Origin: Capitulum mitella | Taxonomy: Eukaryota; Arthropoda; Thecostraca; Pollicipedomorpha; Pollicipedidae | Length of the DNA: 64,000 nt | Direction of reading: 5' to 3' | Assembly (NCBI GenBank): GCA_030062745.1 | Contig: CP099845.1 | Location: 21,350,556 to 21,414,555 of the forward strand | Part shown: piece after piece, positions 50,441 through 62,400 of the stretch | Layout of the letters: each line of letters starts with the position of its first letter | Position numbering within the stretch: the first letter of the stretch is position 1 | Made by a program: the position numbers and the translations under genes | Notes under the pieces: generated by a model | Seen by the model: the letters and a program-made list of their open reading frames with translations, nothing else | What the model was told of the DNA's origin: nothing | Databases searched by the model: none

Positions 50441-53400
50441 CTCCGGCGCCGGGGACGTCGGCACATGCACCGGTCACGGAAAAGGCCCCACCCCATCACA
50501 AAGTGACGGACATCAGCTTGACGTGAACGACTTGCGTCGAGGTAGGACGAGCCGCATTCCGTCGTCTTTTCCTTGCAAGCCCTACCGAAACTGATCGGGC
50601 AATTCACAGCCAACTGCTATTCTTGGCCACAGCCTTGGTTTGGTCGGCGCGAAACTTAACCACAAAGCCAAGATTGCGAACACCTGAAAAACAAGTATGA
50701 ATCCCTCCACCAAACCACGTCCTCAAACCGTCACATCCCGACCGCCCGTCCGCCTCGCGTCCGCGCGCGCGCCACTCACTGTCTTTGCGGCGTATTCGCC
50801 GTCGCCGCTCCACGGACTCGTCCTGCCCGGCGTACTTGTTGTTGTTGAGGACGGCGCCGGCCAGCGCGTCGGCCGACGGCGCGGCGTCGGCGGCCGGCTC
50901 CGGCCAGCAGGGCGGCGTCGGGATCGGCACCGGCACCGCCTGGCCGAACGACGACTCCGAGTAGGCCGACGCCTGCCGGTGAGACGGGGAGCGGTGACAA
51001 GATGAACAGTGAGGGGGCGAGTGGCGAGGAGAGGGTGGCGGCCGGACGGCGAGGTAACGTCACGCCATGACTGCTGATCCACGTCATGTGCGGTATCTGT
51101 CGTTCGTTCTTTTTAAAAGGGGAAGGCAGTGTGCGCAGACATCATATTTGGGGACGGAAAACGTTGTGACCATTTGTCGTTGACGCCGCAATAACCACCT
51201 TGTCCAGCAGGACACAAGACAAGCACACACTCCATCCGTCACACATGTCCGCTCTCTCCTCGCATGCCTGCATCGTCTAGGGTCGTACCGACTGCATTTG
51301 CCCCTTTCAGTGGCGAATGTCGGCCGCCGTTGGCCAACCGCCACGCGGCCCTCCCGGTCCTGATGCCGGTGTGGACGGCCGCTGCACCGCTCCTGACGCT
51401 GACCAGACCCGCCGACCGCCGGGGGGCAGAGGGGGTACAACAGCCGTCCTCCCGGGCCACGCACGGCGCCACGGCGGAGCAAACCCAGCTTCGTCCGAGC
51501 GGCACTGTCGCTCAACTCTGCTGACCTCCTCAAGGCGGGGCACACTTCGGTTAGGTGCCGGTCACTTTCCTTTTGTCACACTGACCACGGCCCGCCCTGT
51601 CGGGAGAGGGGGTGTTGCTCTGTTCGACACCGTTAACAGTGTTGCTACACCTCTCCCTGTCGGGCGTCGCCAGACCTCCCCGGCCGGACCGTCAATCACC
51701 AGCCGGCCGGTCACGGATCTTCATCCCTTCCAGCAGCTGATCGAGCGGACAACTCGGTTGGTTCGCACGGGCGCGCCGCCGCGCCCCATCACTTCCGCGC
51801 GGTCGGCCGCGGCCGAGACCGGCCCGGGCCCGGGGTCCCGCGGCGGACAGCCGGACAGCGGACACGGCGGACACGGCAGACCGCCGCCGCCGCCCAGTAA
51901 CGAGCTCCGCTGGCGGGCCCGGCGGCGGCCGCCGGCTCGTGTGGGCGCCGTAGGCCCGGAGCGGTCCCTGAGACCTCATTATACCGGCACGGCACGGAGC
52001 GGCCGGCCAGCGTGTCGTGCCGGCCACGACCTGCCGCCAGGGCCCCGTGTCCGGCCGAGTCCAGAGCGTGCGGGCCGAAAATGGCCCAGTTCGTCGTCCG
52101 GCTGTCCGACGACCCGCTCCGTGCCGGAATCGATGACCGGCCAGTTTTTGTCGCACACCCGCCACGGCTTCATCAGAGCAATCCACGTCGCCGTCAGGCC
52201 TTCCAGACGGCAGGCCGCCGGCGGCGCCGGCGGAGCGCCAGGTCTCGAACGGCACGACCGGCCGGCCGCCAATACGGCGCCAATATATCGCCGCCGTCGG
52301 GCCGCCGTGATCTACGGCCCACCTAATTGGCCGCGGCGATCGGGATGTGTGCACGGAGTCGCCCTGGCCGCCGCCCCCGCCGGCCCCAGACGGTCAGAGC
52401 GCCGTCCGCGCACCGTCCGGCCGTCCGTCAATTGACTGAGCGAGGGTGGCCTCTGAAGCGCAGGCGGCTCGACTGGCGCCGGCCGCGGGGTCGGGAATAC
52501 ATCGAGAGCTCCACAGGGGTCTCCGACCGAAACGCAGCCGGTGAGCCCTTCCCGAAGGACACGTCAGCCACGGCCGGGAGACGTCAATGATTACGGCGAC
52601 CAAGCGACTCGCCGCCGTCCGCTGCTGACACACTCCTCAGGTGCTCCGCGGCACCAAACACGACGTCAAGACGAGAACGCCACGCGACACGCCATCAGCA
52701 CCGTACGCGGCCGTTCGCGTGACTCCCCGGAATGCCCCCGTTTACCGCGCACGACACCATTATCGGAGCCCTGGCGCGTCCCGCCGCCTTCGGCCACTGA
52801 CCCGCTGTTTGAAGGGCAGCGGCGGCGGCGTGCCGGCCTCGGCCAGCGGCAGCGCGGCCACGGCCAGCTCGCGGTCCGACACGGAGAACGGCTGCTGCTG
52901 CATGTTGATCTGCTGCGACGTGTCGCCGAACTTGGACGGCTCGTCTGTCGGCGGAGACCGAGGTCAGTGGCACGGCCGGGCTCCGCAGTTACGGCGGGCA
53001 GCGTTCTCGGCTACTCTGGAGGAGGGACGGGTGGATGGGAGACCGGCCGGAGTTCGCAGCTCCTCTGGAGAAAGGACGGGTCAGTGACGCGGGTGAGAGC
53101 TGGGTCCTGGATCACACACACCAAGAGACATCGCACGCCGAACACACGCCATCAAGATGCATACAGCATTCCCAGAACGCCCGAATGACGTCAGCGAAGC
53201 GCCGCGTTCGTGTTCCTGCATGCGGTATTCGGCGCGACGTGCCGCTGATCGCCGGAGCGTGAGCTTCAGCGGGCGCCGGGGAGCAGACAGACCCTCTCGA
53301 CGTCTCTCGCAGACGTGCGGCGACACTGGGGCGCCCCGGCGCCGCCGCTGCTCACGCCTTCGGAGCCGGCCGGCGCGACCTCCTGGCCGGAGTGGACAAC

Positions 53401-56400
53401 CTCTGGGGCAGCCAGCCGCGCGGCGGCCAGCTGCGGCCGAGATCAAGGCGACCACCGGCCCGACTGCCGGAGCGGCCGGCGCCGCCGAGCCACGGCTCCG
53501 GTCAGAGCCGCGGCCGCGTCCACAGCGGCGGCGACGGCGGCTCGCGCAGCATCATCCATCAATCGGCCTCAACCGGCGCCTTATCGTCGGCGACGGCGCC
53601 GCCCCGGCAAGAAGCAGATTAATGACCCCCAGCCGACACACAGCGGCGGCCAACCCCGTCTGTCGGCCGACACACCCCGTCTGTCGGCCGACACACAGCA
53701 GCGGCCGACCCCCGTCTGTCGGCCGGCATACAGCAGCGGCCGACCCCGTCTGTCGGGCGACACACAACAACAGCAAGACTTGTGCTTAATTCCACTTCGG
53801 GGCAAATCGACTCCAAATCTGACTCACAGCTTGCTGATTCGATTCCGACTCTGACTGAAAGCAGTTTTCCAAAACTGCGTCGATTTCGATTCCCATTCCA
53901 AATGACATGAGTTCATTTCGGAATCGATTCCATTAAGATCATGACGTCAGCAAAGCGCCGAGAACAGATTCCAATCCCAAATCCGTAGAGAATCCTGTGA
54001 TTCATCTCCGGCTCTGATTCAGGCGCTCTTCAAGGGAATCGACTCCGATTCTGACTTTGGCCGGAACGGAATCGAGCACAAGTCTGCCAGGAGTCTGATT
54101 CCGATGGAATCGCGCTCAATTCTGCGTCCGGCGGCGGCGGACGCCCGCCCCACAAGCCGAGGCTGGCCTCGTCTGTTCACGGACCGTCACCGTGACCAGC
54201 GCCGTCTGGACCAGTCGTATCGGAAACTGATAAGTCAGGCAATCGCTCAGTTTGGGATTAGCGCGCCACGGCGCCTCATCTGCACTTAATTGCCCGTCAG
54301 CCGGCTCGGCCGACGTGGAGAGTCGGAGCCTAATGACCAAACTTGTGGAGTGCGGTCCAAAATAACCAGCCGTTTCTTCAAACGGAAAACTAGGCAAAGC
54401 CGTCAAAGCTCGAAATACTCAGAATGAAATAATTTGCGATGAGACGGCTGGGAATCTCAAGACGGTTGACGCACTGCCAGCCTTCAACAAGTTAGAACGA
54501 TGTGGCGGACCCCTGTTATTCCACGGAAAATGGGAGAAATCCACCTCAATCGCAGCTCTCGTTGTGGCGTCACGAATGACCTTAAATTGTCTTGCATGAC
54601 TGTCCGACGTACCCCCACCGCCTCTACATTAAATGACTGCACCAAAGACCCATTTTCCAGCGCACTGTCCGGCCAAACGATTTAAGCCAGACCGTACGTC
54701 AACACGGACTGGGCCGGGTCCAAAGCCAGCGTGTCCCGCTGCACGGCGACCGGCCGCCGCCCGCCTGCCGCACCTTGCTTGCCGGCGACGCGGGAGCGGC
54801 AGTAGTAGACGAGTGCGAACAGGATGGCCAGCAGCAGCAGGAGGCCGAGCAGGCCGCCGACGATGGCGTACAGCCGCAGCCGTGAGCCGTCCACGCCGCG
54901 CGTCGTCACGATCGGCACCGTGCTGCCGCGTCCGCCCGGCCGCACCGTGCTGCTGGCGTCCGGCGAGTCTGCCGACACAGACGGCAGTCAGCGTCACGCC
55001 GACACGAAACAGGCGGCGGCAGGCTGACAGACAACACAGTCAGAGTCCGGCAGACAACGCATTCGGCGTCAGAAAAACAACAGAGTCAGAGTCAGAGCGA
55101 CAGACACCTATGGCGCAGCTGCCGGAGAAAACAGCCACAGAGGCAGACAGACAACAAGGCCAGAGACAACAGTGATCACCGGCCCACAGGGCAGAATCAG
55201 AACACTCAAAGACTGACTCACAGCCATCAACAGGCGTCCGAAAGGAGTCACTAAGTCGTAATGTGCAATGCCCCATCTACCCGAGGATAAAATTCAATGC
55301 TCTGACTGCTCTAATGTTCATATCAGCAGTCCAAACGTAGGTCCAACACAATGAAATGCGCTACCAATATCGATAAGCCAGCAGCCCGTGAATCCCGAAT
55401 GCAAGCCCCCGCGCCGGAGGGCCCTGTCCCCCTCCCCTCCCCGCGGGGCGATGCGGCCGCTCACCCATGGTGCGTTCGGTGACGATCAGCGAGAAGTCGG
55501 ACACGCCGCCCTCCAGGTTGAACGCCTGCAGCTTGATGTCGTAGGCGGTGCCCGGCAGCAGCGAGGTCAGGATGTGCGCCTTGGTCGTCTCACCCAGCAC
55601 CGTTACCTGCCCGGGACGGAGTGGGGTCAGCTGCGGCAGAACACAGACATCAAACTACACACTCGGCAGGGAGTCGGCTCAAACGGAAAGGTGGGTAGCC
55701 GGGTCACAGAGAACATGCTGTAAAGTGCGTGACCACGGAGAGCAAGCTGTAGTAACTCACAGAGCCGGAACAAATTCAGCCTCCATACGACTGAGGCAGC
55801 GGACGACGTTCAGCAATATGTGGGCTACATTGCGTCATACTACGCCGCCGTGCGCCGCCATAAAGTTGTAAAAGTACGGACAGCGTAGCTCGGCCCAGGC
55901 TCAAGTAAACTGTCGCCGCCTGGTCCCTCAACGGGTTGCTCAGTCTCGGCCCTCAGCCCGCCGCGGCTGTCGTCAATTTTATTCCCAGTCCACAGTCCAC
56001 AGTGCGCTCCAGCGACGGGCCCGCGCCGTCAGACCGCCCTGCCTCGGGAGGAGATCTCTGGCGCAGACAAGCCGGCCAAGCGCCGCGGCGACGGATGCAC
56101 GCCGCAGCGGCCTGGTCCCTTCACCAGACTACGACGGCCGACCGGCGACGATGCCACGCCTGAGCCGAGGCCTGACCGACGGTCCTCCTCGGCGAGCATG
56201 CCCGGGCCGCTGGCGAGGCCGTTCCCTCGCCATTCCGTCACACAGACACCGTCAAGAGGTACCCGGTTCAAGGCTACGTCAATGATCCAGTCTCTCGGCC
56301 GCCCCGTCCTGCGCCGTGACGTGGCCGGCGCTTCCCGCCGGCCGGCTCGGTCAGTATCGGTCGGCGGCGCCCAGTTTTTGCCGGGCAGACCGATCGCCGT

Positions 56401-59400
56401 CCAGCCGGCGGCGGCAGCTGCCTCCTCCCCCTCCCTGTCGGAACATTTGTCACGGCGCAGCACGATACTCCGCATCAGGGACGACCGCCGCCAGGCGAGG
56501 AGCCAATGGTCTCCGGACCTGGTCGCCGGGCTAGCGACTGAAAGGAAGCCGAACGTTCCCGGGAACGGACGGCATACCAGCTCTGGGGCGCCGGCAACAA
56601 GTGAAACGTGGCACGAACTTCCGGGAAATTTGGCGTCCGAGGTCGCTGACGCCGAACGGCTACAATCCAAACATGTCACAGTCGGGCTGTCCGGCCGGAA
56701 CACGTGGACCACCCGCGCCCCGAACTTTTCTACAGACGAACGGACGCCTAACTTCGCCGGGAAATACACCGAGGCTGCCCGCCTCGAAAACCGACCGTCA
56801 AAGGCGGTCCATCGAGGTCCGGTGGTCCGGTGTGCGCTACCCCAGGCTGGCCCGCCCTACACGGCCCGACCCAGCCATCGACTCCCGGAGCCGGCCGGGG
56901 TCAGACGGTCACAGAGTCCGCCGCCGCCGCCGCCGGTCCCCGACCTTTAGCCGATCCAAGTTTGGCCCCGGGCAGCACTCTATCTCCGCTAATGACAGGT
57001 ATGCCCGCCGACGGAAAGGCCAGAACTCCCCTGGCGGGGGGGGGGGGGTGGCACCCTGACACACAGGGGCGGGGGCGCTCCTCTTCGCAGTAGAGGAGAG
57101 TGAGAGGTATATTGCTCCTGACAGTGGAAGGGAGGGGCGGCCTGCTCCTGCTGCCGGGAACAGGACTGGCACGTGTCAGACCGGGTCAGCCACTTCCTGT
57201 TAGGGCCAGCCGGATCCGGAAAGACCTGGCAGGAGGTGGCAGAGAGACGCGGGGGGGGGGGGGCGCTTCGTCCAGCAGGCTCTTTATCGCGCGGCTCGGT
57301 GTGCGACAGCGTGACCATTTGCTCGAAACAATGGCTCATTAACGCCTATGATGGATATCAGGAAGGATGCCATCATCGCCACCAATGTCATCACCATCAC
57401 TATAATCATTATCACTACGATCAATCAGACTACCGCTGAAAACCAGAATCGGTGAGCGTTCAATGGCCGGTGCTGATTATTAATCGTCAAATGCACATAA
57501 AACGATAAAACGAGGGTAATATTTTTCAACACATGCACCCGTCGTGCCCAATTCCCAAACCTGTCACGTGCTTACGCGGATGGATGTTGCGTAAGTCTTC
57601 CTAGCCTTCTAGATGAAAGGCAATATCAAACAATGAGATTTGCCAGTTAACCCGTCCCCGACTGGGGGGGGGGCAGTTGACCGGCCCCCTGAGGTTTTTC
57701 TGGAACTGCGAGAGAACGAACAAACACAGCGCCACGAAACTCTGTGTACCTTTTGCTTGATAATTTTTACACCTTGTGTCAAAGTTTTGACCTCAGGTCA
57801 GGTCAAGTGCATGACCTAGGTCAGGTCAAACAGATCTATGTCCAAAAAAGTTTAGCGCCCTCTAACTTCTTCGCAAAACAAGATATCATAACAATACTTT
57901 CAGGGATTAGTGATCTCGATGGATGCAACAAAGATGCTATCTCAGATTTTTTGGAATTTTCCGGGTCATTGACCTAAGGTCAAGCCCATTTTTAAGACAT
58001 ATCGTTTTTCAGAAATTCACGGAATATTTCACAACATTTTTAGTGTGGAGTGAAGCAGACATCTAGTTACCGTCATTGGGCAAAGTATCAATGACGTCCA
58101 GCCATTGACCTGAAGTCAGGTCACGAATAACTGTAGTGAGCCAAAATGCACCACCGTCAAAATCGACGATGAATTACTCAGAATGGGTAGAAAATGGCAG
58201 AACTAGCTTGCACAGATGTAAGTAATACCAGGAACCCCAAAAAGTTTTTAAAAATTGCATATTTTGGAAATAAACAGGCTCTAGCGAATAAAGCTCGGCC
58301 AGTTGTGTAGATTGGCAATTAATGATTTTTTCAAAATTTATGCATGAAAAGCCACCACAAGAACCACTAAGATCAATAAAATCTACATAGATAGCTTTTC
58401 TCGCGAAAATAAAGGAACGCTAAAATTAGTTCCCGTCAATTTGTTACTGCGTACGGTTGCGGCGCACGCCGACAGCCGGTGCGAAAACTGGCGTGTCTTT
58501 AACTCAACGTTTCGGCCTATATATTGAACAAATCCGGGAAATTAGATGTGTATCGGCATTTGCGGACCTTTACTTGTGCGCTGGTGCTTTTACTTATGCG
58601 TTATTAGTTACAGCCCTTGAGATTCAGGCCATTTCTCGGTCTCATGAGATATGCTATGAAAAAACATACATAGGACGTAAATCGTTTACTTATTATCTAA
58701 AACTAAAAATGAGACCAGTTTCGAGCTCTACTCGTCACACGCTTTCTAACGGTGTGCTTATTTTTACTGTGCGACCAACCGTTCGTGAGTTAGAGGGGGG
58801 CGGCCAACTGCACCCCAGTCGGGCATGATCGTAACCGACCGAAGGTCGTGCGCGGGTTAAGTCACAAAACTATCCGTTTCGACGAACCCTTTCCGTACTT
58901 TCATCAAGTGAGCTCGTCGCCCTCACCTTAGAATAATCGCCGGCCATCGTGGTGTCCCGGTAGAAGATGAAGTAGCCCTCTATCGGCGCCGCGTGTAAGT
59001 TGTCGTACGTCCAGGTAAACCGGATGGCGCTGGGGCTCTGCGGACTGTGCGAGTCGATCACCGGTGCGCCGGGCGGCTTCGCCTTCTTCCGCATGCGCGT
59101 CATCTTGACCTTGCGCGAGTTGGGCCCGTGCTTGTTGTCCTTGTTCTCGTAGACGGCCAGCACGCGGAACCTGGCGGCAGGACGGCGAATCAGCGGCCGT
59201 CCGGCCGGGGTCGGACCGCAGACGACGTGCGCGCCTTAACGGACTAACAGACGGCACTAGCCATCGAACGACCCAATATCCGACGACGAAGCTAAGCGAC
59301 GGAAATAACCAGCAGGGCCAAAGCCCGGCCAACGCAAGACTTACGAGAAAGGAAACCTGCAAAGCGCCAAAATACCTGGACGCCAAGGTCTTCACAAAAC

Positions 59401-62400
59401 GTACACGACACCGTACACACCGGAAAGAACGAACGGCACTGGCATGAACATATGAACATCCTCAGTGAACCCTAACTGGTTCTCCCTCACCATCCAGTCT
59501 CACGCCCGCACTCCAGCCATCCCTCCGCGCCCGCCGCACCTGCCGGCCGCGCACGCTCCGCCGACTCACTTGTACTTGGCGCCGACCTCGAGACCGTCGA
59601 CCTCGAAGCTGCGCGCCGTGCCGGGGATGTCCGAGTCGTGCGTCTGCCACTGGTGGCGGCGGCCGCGGCGCGCGCCGGTACTGGATCTTGAAGAACAGGA
59701 TCGCCAGCCCGTCGTTGGGCGGCACGTCCCACTTGAGCATGACCGAGCTCTCCGAGATCGGGTAGACGCTGGGCGCGCCGGGCGGCACCATCAGCTCTGA
59801 AGCAGACCACCCACCCGGTCACCTCAGCTCAGGTCAACGCCAGTCGGGTCAAGGTCAACGCAGGACAGCTCAGCGCGCCGCAGAGAGCTATGAGCGAAGT
59901 GGAAAGCCGTAACTGATGCATGAAGAGTAAAAAGACAAGGGAAAGAAGCTAAGCAAACCTATACAGCATTTTTTTCACTCATCAAAACCATTCATAGCCT
60001 AGCAGTGCCTTCGTTTAATCCGCTCAACACATCACGAACCCGGTCGTCGTCGCGTCACGTGACCCCTCCGATCCCTCACGGTGCGGGCTGGTCTCTGCTC
60101 GGCGCCGCCCCACTCACCGCCCTCCCTGTTACGGTTGCCGTTGCCGCGGCGGCGGCCGGTCGCCTGCCGCTGCGTCGGCGCCGGCGTCGACGTCAGCGTC
60201 GCGTCCGACGGCAGCGCCTCGGACGACACCAGCTGGCCGGGGGATCACCTGGTGGCGGGCGGGGCGGTCAGGGCACGGGCAGGGCGACAGAGTCAGAGCG
60301 CAGGGCGAAGCGGCAGCCGGGGTCTGTCTGAAGCCCTGGAGACGATCCTTAATACTCGGCCGGGTGCACCAACCATACCACTCGATTGCCCACTGATCGT
60401 ACGGCAGTCGTTTCCGTCGTCTGCACGAGTCTGTACGCCCTGCGTTACACATTCAAACAGTTCCCCAGTTCACAACGTCAAGTGCAATTCATTTACAAAC
60501 ATGGCTACGTTCACAAACAACGCCGACACGCGCGCCGTCACTGAGCGCCAGGTGGCACCGGCCGGCCGGGCTGTGGGCGGCGCTACCTTGAGCAGCACGG
60601 CCGCCTTGGCGTCGCCGCTCTCGCTGTGGCCGAAGCACTGGTAGAGGCCGGCGTCGCGCCGGGTGACGGCGTCGAACTGGAGCCGGCCGCCGCGGACGCG
60701 CGGCTGGCGGCCGCCCAGCACCGGCCGGCCGTCCAGCACCCACTGGAGCTGCGGCGGCGGCTGGCCGCGGCCGGAGCAGCTCAACTCGGCCGGCGCCCCC
60801 TCCGGCACCGTCAGGTCCGACGGCGACGTCTCCACCGACGGCGGCTCTGCCGAGCAGGGCGGAGATCAGGTCAGGTGCCGAAACGGAGGTCGAATCGCGT
60901 CAGAGGAGCGGTCAGACGCGGCCATGGGCGGCGACCACGACAGAGACAGATGCGCAGAAAAACGACAGCGAGACAGCCTCTTTACGGACTGGCATGCATA
61001 TGTATGTGGCCGCGCATACGTTTAATTCTTTAGCAGGAGCATGCATTATACGCCCACTGTAACTCGAGCCAACGCCACGGTGTCCATGCCACGTCGAACC
61101 AAATACGGACACCGAATCACAGACTTCACTTTCCAACGAGACATCCCCTTCATTTCGCCGGACCCGGATTTCATTGTACTTCACTGCACACCCCGGCAAC
61201 TTCCGCACGTCCCCGTCACTTTTTACCGTCCCCAGAATTTCCCAAATCCTCACAACTCCTCTAGTCCTTCATCCCGACTATCTCCCGCAGGCTGGTATTC
61301 TTCCCTGCCCCTCGCCACTCTCCCCTGTCGATATCGGCGGGCTCACCGATGACTCGGACGACGGTGGCGGCGGTCAGCGAGCCGCGCGAGCTGGCCACCT
61401 CGCAGACGTAGTCGCCCTGGTCGGCCGGCCGCAGCTGGCGGATCTCCAGACTGGCCGCGTGCTGGACGTACCGGTCCGTCCAGCGGCCGTCCAGCCGCTT
61501 CCAGGCCACCACCGGCAGAGGCCAGCCGTCCGCCACGCACTCGATCCTGCACAGACACCGTCAGTCAGAGCACAGCACACGACCCGGACACAGACAGCCC
61601 CACCGGACAGACACGCTGTGCAGATTCTGTACAGAGACCGTCAGTCAGAGCACAGCACACGACCCGGACACAGACAGCACCACCGGACAGACACGCTGTG
61701 CAGATCCTATACAGAGATCGTCAGTCAGAGCACAGCATAGGGCACAGACACAGACAACACCGCCGGACAACCACACACTCGTGGCGCAACGTACAGACGA
61801 TAAGTCAGAGCACAGACACAGCAAACGCCACAGGATAGCCAAGCACTTGATACTAGCCACAGACGGTCAGTTATCACAGACACAAGCAACAGCGCCGGAC
61901 AGACACGTACGCGATCCTAGCGCACAGACGGCCAGTCAGAGCACGGGAGAGGACCCAGAGACAACACAATCTGACATTTCATCCGAGCCGACGAACTGAC
62001 CAAAGCGTGACGTCACTGGACGAGACTACCCAACCGCACTAAGTCCAACATACGCGCAGCCAAACGCCGCAATGGTGAGACCAAGCACCAGCACACTTCA
62101 GTTACATACCGAGACGGCCTCAGTTGTCCGCCGCCGGCCGGCGCGCTCACCTGAGGTCGGTGCCGGGCGGGGCGCGGTACATGGGCTCGGGCGGCACCAC
62201 CAGCCGGGGCGGCGCGCTCACCTGAGGTCGGTGCCGGGCGGGGCGCGGTACACGGGCTCAGGCGGTACCACCAGCCGGGGCGGCGCGCTCACCTGAGGTC
62301 GGTGCCGGGCGGGGCGCGGTACATGGGCTCGGGCGGCACCACCAGCCGGGGCGGCGCGCCGCTCTGCGGCCGGCGCACCTCCAGCCGCGTGGCGAACGGC

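Noticed and set aside
51317-52435. Longest open frame in the window (372 codons, plus strand)
   Set aside because: Antisense to ihog intron 12 in extremely GC-rich DNA; low complexity, with an equally open opposite strand (220 codons).
56029-56950. Overlapping frames of about 250 codons on both strands
   Set aside because: Both lie in a GC-rich intron and lack any recognisable domain; mutual overlap indicates composition effects.
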